The position numbers and the translations under genes are program-made. Below the pieces are notes generated by a model, which was not told where the DNA came from, did no database searches, and worked only from the letters and a program-made list of their open reading frames with translations. Shown in pieces: positions 51,615 through 63,858 of a stretch of 64,000 nt of DNA. Source of the stretch: Climacteris rufus (taxonomy: Eukaryota; Chordata; Aves; Passeriformes; Climacteridae); contig VZRZ01002089.1 of assembly GCA_013398175.1 (NCBI GenBank), positions 364,358 through 428,357 of the forward strand, read 5' to 3'. Every line of letters begins with the position of its first letter. The stretch's first letter is position 1.

Positions 51615-54600
51615 TCCTTGCAGTGCTAACTGCAGCATGAACTGCTCAAAACAGACACAAAACCGATAAAGCAAATCGCAAAATAGATCAGCACCCTCTC
51701 TTCCCTCCCCGGCCTCCTCCCCAAAAACTAAGACAACATCAGTGTGAAAGTGCAAAGAAATTTCAGGGGCCACATCTGAAAACCACGCAAAAACGTGTTT
51801 CCAGCTACATTGCACTTTCAATTCTAAAAATACGAAATAGGAACAAGCCAGTGTGAAGTAAAGTTAAGCTGGGATTAACTCTGCTCTACCCCAGTGAGGA
51901 TTGTGGCATCTTAAAAAAGGTATTGAGATAGCCCATATAAAAAAAATACCCGTTTTCTCACATGAGAAAATTAAAGTGGGCTTTTATCAAAATAAAAATA
52001 ATGCAACAAGATAATTACCAAAGTTACCTGCAAATCAACCGAAAGCATTCAAATACATTTTAAAAAGACCTTTATGTTTGAGCCTATAAAAAGAAAGAGG
52101 CATCTGTAGGAAACATAGATGAAAAAATAAAACTTCTTCAAATATAAAAAGTGTTCTGCTTTCCAATAAGTTCAAGTAAATTAACATACAGCAATTGCAT
52201 CTGGCAGATAACAGATGCTGGGTTTCAGCAAGCTAAAAGCCCCAAAATATACAGATACCACTGATGCGGCACAATGGTCTATGTACAGCCTTCCAGGATG
52301 GGGCTGCTTGGAAACCTCTGAGTCACACAAATTCTTCCACAAGACAGCACCCTTTTCAATATTATCACAGAAAATGAAGTTCAAAATTAACTTATGAAGT
52401 AAAAGATGTTTAGATTATTACATATATTGGAATTACTAGAGAAGTAACAAAAGAGAAAATGTTCATGCAAGATACCTGACCAGCAGTTCCTTTCAGAGAA
52501 TGGAAACCAGTATGTGGGCTGTTCCTCCACTGGTGTCCGTGTTGGGACACCAAGACACGTGTTGGTGCCCGGCTTTACTCTCTGGGCTGGCTGCCCCGGG
52601 GCCCTCACAGCAGTCAGTGCCTCAGAACTCGGTTCTGAGCTGCCTCACCATTCCCAGCGCTCCCGCAGCCTTGGCACTCTGCAGAGCAGATCTGGAAAGG
52701 CGATCAGTTCCACAGAGCAAACCAAAACATGCTCCATGGGCACAGGAGGTCTGTAATGGGAGCAGTGTGTGTTGAGCTAAGCACAGGCAGGACCATTTGC
52801 TCCACATGCACCATCACTCCGGCAGGATGGGTGCCCGCTGCCCACAGAGCAGAGTTGGCCTAGGGAAGGGGCAGCCATTGCCTCTTGAGGGCGGGGGGGG
52901 ATGAGAAGAAAAGGAGGTGTGAAGAAAAGGACATGTGAGGTCCTGTCTCTCCCCATCCTCACAGGGAACCGATAAAGCACCATGACCCCCCTCCACAGGG
53001 TCCCCAGCTGCAGGGTGTACTGCAGCTCCTTCAGAAGATGGTTTCATGGTATGTCACAGGTTTTCTGCTGTCCTCATTCCTGCTGCCCTCTCCTGTCCCA
53101 GGTGTTTACTCTCAGCCTTCCATCCCTGTTTCCTTTAACATCTTTTCGTAGCAAGCACCTTCTTTCCTCCAAACACCCACCTGATGACCATGTCAGGGAT
53201 GTGTGCATTCCCTCTCAGAAAGCATCCTGAGCCCCTCAGATGCCCAGCTTAACACTGTCACCTCTTGCATCTTGCTCCTCCGCTCTGGGTGCAAGTGCTA
53301 GGAACTCTATTCAGAACAAATGACTATGTGCTTCTTTTTTTAAAGACCCCCACGAGTCATTCCTTAACCATTTTTAAATAAAACCCAGAAGTCACCCAGA
53401 CTCATGTATCATCAATAGCTTCTCTGGAAGCTAGCACTTCCAATTTGAGAATGCTTCTCTGGCAGCTCAGTACTGCTCAAGCACAAAGTCATCAAAACCA
53501 CTTCCTTGCCTGATGTGGGACAGTGACCGGCTTCCTACTGATGGGGTAAGAGCCCTCAGCATGGCTTTGTACCTCAAATGCATTTTGAGGTTGTGGGTTA
53601 TAGATGTCTGTGTTCTCTCAATAGCACTTTCACTTTCTATTGCACTGTACAAAATTCCACAGGACTAACCTAGGAACATCTGCTTCCTAATAATCAGAAG
53701 TGAAATTTTAGCCATCCCTTCTCCCTCCTTTTCAGAATCAGCCTCTGTGTGATCAATTTTCTCCAGCTTTTCTTTTGTTCAGCCCTATGAGCTCTACAGG
53801 ATTTACACTTTGTTCTGTTTTGTTTGTCATTAACATTGTCTGTTCCTGTAGGATTTACTGAATACCTGAAAACTGGATGCTGTTATGCTTTCAGTAGTAC
53901 ATCTTTCAAGTAGGGTTTTGTATTTTTTTCCAAATTTCTCTTGAACTCAAGTAATTTTCTGCCACCAGTTACTAGGATTTGTGAGTACAGATTCCATGTT
54001 CTTCTCAAGCTTTTTTCAGCACGTGAAAATTGTAGGAGGAAGAGGAAAACTGTGCCACCACCAAGATTAGAGGCTGGTGAAGTTCCATGCTTGAACTATG
54101 TACCCACCACCCTCTGCTCTAAAGCAAGGAGTCACCTCTGCTGTAGGCAGATTTGATGGCAGAGCAGCTTGATTACAGGCAATGACAATATCCTTATTCA
54201 GTCCATGTAATGGTTAGAAGATGTGGCGGCTCTCAATCCCGAACATCCACAGCAGCCTCTCACAGGGTGTGTGTAGCCATGAGTCTAGGAACACACAAGC
54301 CCCCAGCTGGGACAAAATCCAGACAGGAGAGACACTTCCTGAAGCTACACCTGGTGATTCTCCAGTCAGTCTGAAGCTCATAGTTGGATGGGATTAAGGA
54401 GATCATAAAGACATCTTTGTTTCCTTCTTTGCCATCTCAGATGTCACTACTGGATGGTGGGCAACATTCCTGGTGCACAACACACACTTTCAGAAGGTCT
54501 GCTGGAGCCTCCTTAAGGGACATGAATGTTTAATCTAAACAGAGTTCCCAGTGCTCCAGCTCAGGTCCTGCATTTGCCATGAACGAGTATGCTTTGAAAC

Positions 54601-55000
54601 ATCAGAAATGTATTTTTTTCCATTTAAAGTTCCCCACCAGCAAGAAAAATAAAGCCAGCTTACATACGGAGGCATAGATAATGTCTTAAGTTATAACAAA
54701 ATATTTTTTGTTTGAAGGAAGAAGTTTATGAAAATTATTTGGGCCTATTTTCTGTTCTAAGCAAAATAAATATGAGAAAAAACACATGGAATGCACTCTG
54801 GAAAATATACAACATCATTTCATCATTACGACACTGCAAATATCAGAAAAAGGCTTGATTTTGTGCCTTACAAATTATCTGTATACCATACAGTGTCGAG
54901 AGAAAAAAATAAAAATGCACCAAATATTTGAAAAATTAAATTAACTTATTGGGAAGAGTGAAAAGTGACTGTGAACCCAAGTGTCTGGGGGACAGGGTTT

Positions 55001-55128
55001 TTATTTCCTGCTGGTGTGTGACCGAGTCTGTGATACGTGGAAATAGCAATCTGCCGGATTGCATCTCCCGTTGGGTCCAGGCGGCCCCTGTGGTCCTGGT
55101 GTTCCTGGGGGGCCTGGCAGGCCAGCAG
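55001..55128 (-). CDS. COL19A1: COL19A1 terminal coding exon (COL1 end and NC1)
   Basis: 128 bp of coding sequence after a strong acceptor (ttttgttttaccag). Gives A-AGLPGPPGTPGPQ, then GRCNPADCYFHVSQTRSHT and SRK, then TAA. The junction GPA-AA-G is an imperfection matching GTSALG of human COL19A1 as I remember it. A second in-frame acceptor 15 nt downstream (exon start 55113) would remove it. Confidence 0.9.
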
Positions 55129-58100
55129 CTGGTAAAACAAAACCAAAATTAGCAGAGTTCTCATCAGAGCACGTGCAGTGCTCTGCATTTCATCACCAGC
55201 ATCAGCAGCACTCCAGCACGTCTGTGAGAAGGCAGGTGGGGCTGACCTCACGCTACGACACGGCTCCGAAGGAAAAGCAGGGGTGTAAAACCAGTGTTAA
55301 AAATAGGAGAAAGGCCTGTTAGTTTATAAATAACAATAGAAGAAATAAATCTGGAGACTTGTACCTGCAGGGCCAGGAGGTCCAGGGTTACCAGGCAGTC
55401 CAATTCCAGGCTCGCCTCTTTCCCCTTTCTGTCCTCTATAACCTACACAGAATAAAGATATGAAAATAAGAGCACCCTCTTATAAGTAGTGATCTTCTGT
55501 ATATCTTGTTGACAGGAAATTACCAAGAAAAATTTAATTGGGAAAGCACATGCTCACTTCTCTTTTCAGAAACTGGGTTTTTTTGGGGTGTTTTTGTTGT
55601 TTTTTTGTTGTTGTTGTTGGTTTTTTGGGGGGGTTTTGTTTTTGTTTTCCCAAGACATCTCTTAAGTTTGTAAGTTCCTTCTGGAAAATATGAGCATTTC
55701 TAGCATTTTCTGTTGCATGCTCTGTCAAAAGGCTCTTGCTTTGTTCACTAGCTGGACCTTACCCCAAGACTTTAAGTTACTTTCCTGAAATTCCTGTAAT
55801 AAAGAGCCAGTGTGGATTTTACCCTCCCTGTTCTGCATAAATCCTTACATTTGCACTTTTTAGACTGCAAACTGGTAGTTTTATGCTTAGACACTCCCTT
55901 GTATGCAAAAGAAAACCCACTCCCTGGTTAGTGTTGCCCAGCTGCCCTCATGTGGACTGAGACATCTTTGGAGCTTGTGCAGATTTTGGGTTCAAAGTCT
56001 ACTTTCATCCAAGTAGCTCAATATCATTAACAAGGTATGATTACTAATTTTATTTTGAATATTTGAATCCTTTTCCCTCACAGTCCACGGTTTTGTACTT
56101 ATCTAAATAGCTTCTACCTTCTCAGGTGCTGTAACTCATGCCCAACCTGTTTCTTTTTCCTTGAACTGTTTTGAAAAAGTTTTATTAGTTGGAAACACTC
56201 TGGCTGCTTTAGAGCAGAGGACTTGGGGCTATTGGTAAAATATTTTCCTTTATATTTCAAGTTAAAAATGCATCTAAAAATGTACCTTTTCTGTTCAGAC
56301 CATGTAAATTATGGAGGAAAGGGGATGAAAGCATTTTTTAAATGTGACACCTGCCACAAACCCTTACTTTAAAAGGGCTTACAAGGGAACCCTCTTCTGT
56401 CTCCATCCCCTCAGATGCTGACATGTAAGGTAACAAAAGTTGAAGATTAATTTGCTGATTTCTGGTCACATTTGAAATGAAATTTGTCCTGCTTCAGGGA
56501 CCAGTATATTTCTAACATCACCTATGCCATACAAAAAAAGTATTGAGTTCTTCCTCTTGTTAAGAACTGCAACTTAGCCTGAATAAAAAGAAAAGAGCAC
56601 GGGTGCGTCAATGCACCTGATGCCTGATGAAGATCAACAGCCACTGGCAGGGGGATGGCAAAGGTTTTCTTGTCAATATGCTGTGGTCCGTGGCAACACT
56701 GCTACCTTACAGGATATTCCAGAAGGAAATTACTGTGAGTGCTGTGGGTACAAATTCAGGGTTGTCACGACAGGCACAATGCAGTAAGAATAGTACACAG
56801 AGTGTTCAAGCTTTCTGTCACACACAAGCTCATCATACACTGTGGTAGAACGTCTATTATCTGTTGCAATCATTCTAGCTTTCAAAACAGAGCATCACCT
56901 TACTCTCAGCACCACAACAAGGAAATTACAGTGAGACAAAACATGACAAAATGCATGCAGAGCACCACACATAACACAACTAAAGGAAATCAACAGTTCG
57001 AAAGCTCACCAAAAAACAAATTCAATATTAATCATGCATTCTGGTCAGAGTTGTGTTAAGCAAGACTCTACAAGACATATATGCACACAAGCTGTAAAGA
57101 TTCAGCAAAAGGAATATGCAGGTATTTGTATTTGATTTTGAATCTTGGATTTGCTCTTCAATGACCACGGTAGTATTTGTAACCACATCAAGTTGGTTTG
57201 CTCTGAAAAATCTTGTGCAACTTCTAGTATTGGTACTTTTTGAAAAGCTCAGTCATACAATCACGACCCATTATGCATCCTATTTATTTTATATTTCTCA
57301 ATTTTTAATTTACAGTCAATAGTTACAATGCATTCCCCACTACAAATTAACTGAAATTTTACAAAGAAGTGCTGTCACTAATAATTTGCTCTGCATTTCT
57401 TTAGTTATGGAGAAGAAAGAGAAATTATAGGTACCATATATCACATTTACAATCTCCATGATAACCATTACTGGAGGTCTCTGACACACCATAATTGAAA
57501 ACGACTGAGATAGATTGAATGATTCTGTAAACATCACTGGAATACAAGACAATAAGGAAAAAACCCCACAACAGGACAAAGACCAGTGTGCCAGTGCAAA
57601 TACATGGTCCAAGGTAGTGGTAAACCATTACTGGCTGCATCCAAATACACATGCAAGGGTGTAGTGTGTACACAGTGGCAGGTAAGTTCTGCTAACAATA
57701 AAGTTTAATACAAAAATTCCCAGATATCTTGTCTAACAATAAGGTTTTATTTAATAGGATGCAAGAATATTAATAAACAGACCTATATGTAAACAACGTA
57801 ATGTGTAATTCTGAGAGAAAAATATGTGATTTTTAATGAGGTATATTTTGCTCAGAAGCAGGGCCATGATTACACCTCCAGAGCATAATATCACCTTCTT
57901 TCTGAGCTTAGACTGACAAACTCATTCACAGTCAAAGGAAAATATTACCATACACATAAATCAGATTTTGACTTACTGTTTTTTAATGTAAAGGCACATA
58001 TAAGATGCTATCTACTTTTCCTGGTAGAATTACAATTCCAGTAAGAGGCACCTGCTAAATTCAAAAGGCAACTGTTTTAGCAGAGCCTTTCCCTTGGGTT

Positions 58101-61100
58101 CCAGACGTTTTGTTGTGATTTCTGCCAAACCCAAAAGTTCTGTTATTATAAACACATACCCAACATGGGCAGTATTGTAAACACGTGGTAGAAGTATGTA
58201 GCAAGAATGTGTTCAAACAGAGAAGCTTCTGCTCACAGATGAGTAGTAACAGCTGGAATACAGCTCTCAGTTTGGTGCTCCCCACAAACATCACGGTCAA
58301 AAGTGTCACTACGGCAACACTCTCGGCTCTACATGGAAATGACACAAGGTCACGTCTGTGAACTTGGAGGTAAAAGGTATCTAAACTACACCAGAAGATA
58401 TTCCACCTGTATAATGGAGACCCTCTTCCAATAGTATGGACAATGCAGCACCTGAAACTAACATGTCAAGTATCTAGAGAAATCTGGGGCTCTTTAATAC
58501 AAATGCAAGGCAAAGAGATTACCAAAACAGGGAACAATGAGACCAAAGCATCCACTCTGTTTTACTGTGCAAATATTCTGTGTTCTTAAAAAGACTGCAA
58601 AGCAACACAGAGGATGCTAAGATGAAGCCCTCTCATCCAGCCACCAATATAGGTTCTGAATTCCTTCTGTGTGTTACAGCCCTCTCAGCTGAGAGCAGCT
58701 GAGTTTCAAATCAAAGTTAAACAGGTTTACTTCAACCTCCATGTACAGAACATTTTACAAGAGGTACTTGAAACCAGAGCAGCTATTTCAGAAGAGTGAC
58801 TATGTCTGGACAACATCCACTACAACGGCTTCCTGATGTCAGCCAAGGTTTCTACATGCTTCCACCTTACAAATTAATAATTATAATAAGAGATATAAAT
58901 TTTACAATAGAGATTACTAATAAAGATAAGGAGCTTTCGCTATTCATCATATGGTATTTTTATTTTCTGAGCTGTGATGTTTGGTTCCTCAAGGCTATCA
59001 TGAGTTATGAGGACCTATAAAAAGATAATTTCCTTGATTTGATAGAAAGTGAATTTTAACTGAGATTAAATCTTTTTGCTATTGAGAAAAAAATCTAGTC
59101 ATATTAACATGAAGGATCTCTGGATTGCAAAATTATCCCAAGGTGTATTTCATGTACTAAAATTCTCTTACTATTACAATTCCAAAAATTCAATTAAATC
59201 AGTGGAGTTAATTGAGCTCGATCCTCTAACACATGACAAGCTGACTGACTGACTGCAGATTAATGACCTTGCTATAGCTTGTTCGTAAAGTCATGAAATA
59301 AACCTTCTAATTCTCTAGTAGACATTAACACATTTTAAAACTCATATAAACTTCCTCTGTTCCTCCTTAAGCAGATGCTGTACATTTCACCAGTAACTTC
59401 AGAGTATCAGCTTGCTGATGCATATGCCATAGGTTATTTTTTTAAATGAATGTGTATATACACAAATCTTCCATTCACTGTTTGAATACCAATTGTTTCA
59501 CAATTTAAGTTGCAGTTCTTTGTTATATTTTGCTTGCATGCTACATTTTTAATGAGACCATCCTATAAATTATGTCTACCCGAACCACAGGGAATATCTG
59601 AGAAACACGATGAACAACCTTGCTGAAGGCCAGTAGATAAGAATTCTGGACTTCCTTAGAAGGGACTCACTTTATGCATAAGAGTCTAGCATTTCTTTAA
59701 ATACACTTTTAGAAAACCATGCCTACACTTCAAAAAGTTAGTATCTATGTTTTCTGCTTTTGGGACTAACCCTCTACCTGTTGGTTTGCTGTACAGAAGG
59801 AGGTTTCTCTTGGAATCTGGCAAAATGATTCCAGATCAGTTTCCAGGGGAACTGACACCACACTCAAGGTGTATGGAGGGACTGCTGTGAATCCACAAAT
59901 GAAGTTAAACAGCTCCTCAGAGGCACAGTAACATCTCCCTTTCCATTGGGCTGGCTCTATCAGGCTCAGCATGCAGCATCACAGACAGATGGTCACAGAG
60001 GTCCTGATAATTGCTTGCCAAAGCATCTACTTCTTCTCACTGTCTATCTGGGACAAGTGGCTCACTCTGCCAGCCAGACATGTATTACTGCATACAGCAA
60101 ATCCCTGGAGCTGGCAATCTGGCCTACACCCAAGTGAGAAATATAATAAGGAGTGGCTATCAGTCAATACCAAGTGTGTATTAGGACTTGTGCACACAGC
60201 ATACTACCTTGATGGCCTCAGCCACACATGCATGTAATGTGCTTCTCCAAGAAGTCTTGTTTGCTATGTATTTTATGGCTGAAGACAAGCTGGAATATAA
60301 AAGGATACTTTTCAATCTGCTCAGAGATCTGAATTTCATTTTAGTCTTGGCACAAAGCAGGCACAGGAGGCAAGGCAAAGTTTTGGCCTTCTTTCCTTGT
60401 AATTTCATATATCTTTTGTTGTATCAGAGAAGTAAATGCTTCTCACTTAGCTTACCTTTTACTAGTCAAAAAGAAGTATTGAGCGTATCAGTAAAACAAA
60501 TGGAAATTCTCTGTAGATGGGGCACTATTTTACTTAAGCATAAGGTATGGAAAAGCAGCTTTTTTTTTTTTTTTTCCAAGCACGACTATCATCTTTTAGT
60601 CTTGGTGCTCATTAGCTGGAAATGAAATCTAGTACAATGTTTCACTTCCCAGAAGCATCTGAGACTATCCAGCACATACATCATCATTGAACAATCCGGC
60701 CCTGACATTGATGGTGACTAGTTACGGTGATCTGAATATTTAGGTTACGATGAAGTCAGTGTTGCAAGATTCTAAGCCTTTTATTGTTTTCCTTGATCCT
60801 TTTTTCTTGTTCTTCTCATTCTGAGCTCCTCACATTTTTCAAGCTTCTGTCAGGGGTTTGCGCTTATCAGTGTTAGTAAGTCCTTATTCTTCTGATAGCT
60901 TTAGGATCCACACATCTTCAGCTTTGCTCTCATGTTCTTCATTCCAGTCTGACTTGCTCTGACTCCAGAGCAGACCAAACTAACAAAAGATAATAGAGAA
61001 CTACCTACAGATAAACTGCAAATTACATATTACCCGCCCACAAAATATTATTCATCGATAAAGTCTTTTTTCCTTTTAGTCTGTTTTCCTCTTCCTTTTA

Positions 61101-63858
61101 ATCTTTGAAAGGCTGACTCTACAGTAGAGCACAGCTACAAAGAACCTGGATCCCTTAAAAGTTAATTTTGCAGTAAAAGACAGTTCAGAGAACTGAGAGT
61201 CCTATACTGTCCAAGTGCATTGCAGTGCAAAAATTACTGTTTGGGGTATAGTGAAAAATTGATTAATCTGATTCTTTTTTTGTGAAAATGGACTCCTTCA
61301 TGGCAAGAAAAATTCATGTGGTAATACTTCAGTTGTCACTGCTTCTTTAAGAAGAATATTTGGCTTCAGTTTTTCCTCCTGTGTTGTCTTAGGATCAGAG
61401 CTGAAAGCACTCAGACTAGGAGATCAAATTTTCTTTCTTAAATAAGATGGTCTCTCAATATGGAGCAGGACCTAAATAGCTAGAGTGCTGGCATAGTTTT
61501 TCTTCCTTATTAAAGTGTTTTGTAGACAAAAAATAACTGCTACAGTAGTTCTGTCAGCTTTAGATATCTGTCAATAATTAACTTTATCACTTATTAGAAT
61601 TAAATGCACTGATTAGGAGTTTTTAATCAGTAAAATCCACACATTTCCTATGGGTTAATATTTAGATCTGGTCTAGAAAAACATAAGTACATAAGTCTAA
61701 AAGTTAATAATTAGAAAGCTAGATAGGTAATCCTGGCTTATTTAATAATCATTAGCAAGTGTATAAAGATTTCAAGATACAACTATTAGAAACATTTTTT
61801 GGAATTCCTACCTTGAATTCCACGTTCTCCTGGTGGCCCTGGCAAACCATCCTTTCCTGGTGGCCCGGGTGACCCATCTTTTCCTGGTGGCCCTGGTTTT
61901 CCATGAGCTTGGGAGGCAAGCATTGCAGCAGGCAGCTTCATCTGGGATACAAACTGAGCCATCCTTTCTTCATTAATTAAAGACACAAGAAAAAGTGGGT
62001 AAGAAATTTGCTAGCAGAATATGGGAAAATAAATAAATCCCAAAGCTACAGCTAAATTTCCTGGAAGTAAGGTATCTAACCCTTCTTAATGTCAAGGTAT
62101 TAAAGGCTCCAATAAGCACTGAGATCTCCAGTTCCAACTCAGATTCGTGTCTGAGTCTTTACCCTTTGAAATAATCAGAATGAATTTGTATTAAAGTTTC
62201 TATCACTACTCTCTATCACTAATGTATTCCAATATTTTGAATTACTTTTGACTCCTGTTTGTGGAAGTACTTAAAATACATAGACAGAATAATTAGTACT
62301 TAACACACTAATGAAGGGCTACCTTACATGTTTGTAACATACTAAGTATGCAAAGTAGAGATGAAGCACTGGAAACAGTTCTTAGAATGTGCTGGAACCC
62401 CGAAAACTGTTGTAAAAAACCCAAAAGTGCTCAGCAAAGATTATTAATTGCAGATATTTCAGCATGAACTATTCACGCTGGCAGAATAAAGTGTCCTTGG
62501 TAATATTTTAGTGTTCCTTAGAGGTAAATAAAATAGGTAGTAACCTTGACTCTGTCTAATTTATACCAAACTAAAATCCTAAACATTCCATAATTTAGCA
62601 GGTATTTACTATGGTGGAGTTTAAAGATTTCAGAAAAAAATTAGAATAGAGAAGAGTGGGCATCTAACAAAAAAAGAAGGAAGATGATAGAAAGTAGGCA
62701 AAGTGAAACAATGCCAAAAATTGAAGATCAGTGGAAACACTAGTGAGGTGTAGAAAACAGAACAGCTATAAAGACGAAACTCCACTATTCCTTTTAGGCA
62801 GGGCACCTTCTAATACATTCTTTTTGTGAATAGACTAAATACCTATTACCATTTCATTAGAATGGGAAAAGGATTGTGGCTTCACACAATAAACTGCTCT
62901 CGAAATACATAGTAGGTTGAAGTCCTGAGGGGTAGCACCCCGGGGAAGGGTGAAAATGCACAAAATGATAGCCTTGTTATAAAGTGAAAAACTGCCTGAA
63001 CAGGTTAAAAAGTCTCAAGCTTTATATGATTTCTTTTATCCCTCGAAGATGGTCTGTATCCATAAATATTAATGACAAACAAGCAAAGCACATTGAAGAA
63101 ATACATTTTGCAATGGAAGAGAAGCTACTGTTAAGGGGTGTTCAAGCAGAATCTTGTTTCAGATACCTACTAAGTCACAGCTTTTCCACCATGAATAAGG
63201 GAATGTTGGGGAAGAAAAACATATCCTTTCCAGAGTAAGGAGTCATCTAAGAAATCTTACATAATACAAAGGCCTTGGATGAATTTGGTACTTGCCTAAA
63301 ACTGTGCCAGAAAACGGTGGTCTGACAGGGAGCTCTGGAACTCAGCAAGGATATTTACTGAGAAAACTGTGCAGCAGTTTTTTTTCAGTCTGCATGACTG
63401 AAAGCTGTGAAGCCTTTCTCTCATTTAGACAGTCAGCCACTAAGTGAGGAAAATAATTAGGTATTTCTATGGTCTCTGCTTTAGTAACTCTTCAATGTCT
63501 CAATGGTATGTTGTAGACGTGATACATATATGCATCTACAATGATGCAAACTTATGCTTGCTATTATGATTTGGAGCAGACTATCTCTTAATCCTAATCT
63601 TTTACACAAGGAAACACCCTGGTTAACAGACACTGTAACTTCTAATTTTTTAAACAGAATTATGTAAAGTAGACTTGCTAAACACAGTTACAGCAACAAG
63701 GCAGCTGCTAAGTCTAACATGAGTTAGATTACATGTAAAGAAATTTAGAGCAAAATTTCAGATTTAGTTGTATATTACTTCATTTTCTTACCTTCAAAAA
63801 CCTTAAGAACCTCTTGTTTGATGTATTTTTTTATTTCTTCAAGTGAAATTGCATCAGC
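55001..63858 (-). CDS. COL19A1: COL19A1, collagen type XIX alpha-1 chain, 3' end (4 coding exons)
   Basis: Four - strand exons (63858-63792, 61967-61812, 55442-55365, 55128-55001) join in frame, with phase-1 introns, to a TAA whose complement lies at 55001-55003. Collagen XIX is a homotrimeric FACIT of basement-membrane zones, found in muscle, oesophageal sphincter and brain. Visible: NC2 (ADAISLEEIKKYIKQEV, then LKVFEERMAQFVSQ), a COL1 helix of about 79 residues with two imperfections, and NC1 starting GRCNPADCYFHVSQ. This fits the human COL19A1 C-terminus as I recall it (GYRGQKGERGEPGIGLPG and GPQGPPGP-GRCNPEDC). The convergent position next to COL9A1 is as in human 6q. The upstream exons lie right of base 64000. 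Other FACITs (XII, XIV, XVI, XXI, XXII) are less likely because of neighbour and motif match. Confidence 0.92.
55365..55442 (-). CDS. COL19A1: COL19A1 COL1 exon (penultimate, 78 bp)
   Basis: 78 bp, phase 1 at both ends, beginning YRGQKGERGEPGIGLPG and ending PPGPA. The G-I-G step is a COL1 imperfection at the same relative position as G-R-G in the 78-bp COL9A1 exon. Acceptor ctgtgtag, donor gtacaa. Confidence 0.93.
55443..61811. other. COL19A1 intron, 6.4 kb
   Basis: T/G-rich tract at 55575-55650; otherwise no repeat or gene recognised, including the 145-codon open frame at 60188-60625. Confidence 0.75.
55575..55650. repeat. T/G-rich low-complexity tract
   Basis: TTTTGGGG, GTTGTTGTTG and G7 runs in the COL19A1 intron; complement of the A/C-rich type seen at 5457. 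Confidence 0.8.
61812..61967 (-). CDS. COL19A1: COL19A1 NC2/COL1 exon
   Basis: 156 bp, phase 1 at both ends. Finishes NC2 with RMAQFVSQMKLPAAMLASQA, then ten Gly-X-Y triplets from GKPGPPGKDG to GERGIQ. The acceptor used is aattaatgaag, chosen because it alone rebuilds FEERM across the junction. Donor gtagga. Contains a 27-nt periodic repeat (see 61828-61902). Confidence 0.92.
61828..61902. repeat. 27-nt tandem periodicity in COL19A1 COL1 coding sequence
   Basis: TCCTGGTGGCCC begins at 61828, 61855 and 61882, giving units of 27 nt. On the coding strand this is the repeat G-P-P-G-K-D-G-(S/L)-P. Confidence 0.9.
61968..63791. other. COL19A1 intron, 1.8 kb
   Basis: Nothing recognised. Confidence 0.8.
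63792..63858 (-). CDS. COL19A1: COL19A1 NC2 exon
   Basis: 67 bp, starts phase 0 after cctcatcag and ends phase 1 before gtaaga. Encodes ADAISLEEIKKYIKQEVLKV and FE plus the first base of Glu. An amphipathic helix typical of a FACIT NC2 trimerisation domain. Confidence 0.9.

Larger units (their letters stand above)
46260..55000 (-). other. Presumed long COL19A1 3' UTR and intergenic gap
   Basis: There is no supported gene in these 8.7 kb between the two stop codons' 3' regions. Reading leftward from the COL19A1 stop, the first AATAAA on the - strand is at 51614-51609, then 50130-50125, 49158-49153, 47417-47412, 46868-46863 and 46269-46264. Human COL19A1 is known to have a multi-kilobase 3' UTR, so much of this may be transcribed. 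A composite CR1 lies at 48374-48935 and a locally GC-richer stretch at about 52500-53300. Open frames here are short and show no family match. Confidence 0.5.

Noticed and set aside
55001..55128. Reading the - strand gene as another FACIT such as COL12A1, COL14A1 or COL21A1
   Set aside because: NC2 and C-terminal motifs fit COL19A1 best, and the convergent neighbour of COL9A1 is COL19A1 in human.
60188..60625. Longest open frame in the window (145 codons, + strand)
   Set aside because: It lies in a COL19A1 intron and crosses a poly(T) run giving a Phe stretch. No domain, signal or splice context. Chance open frame.
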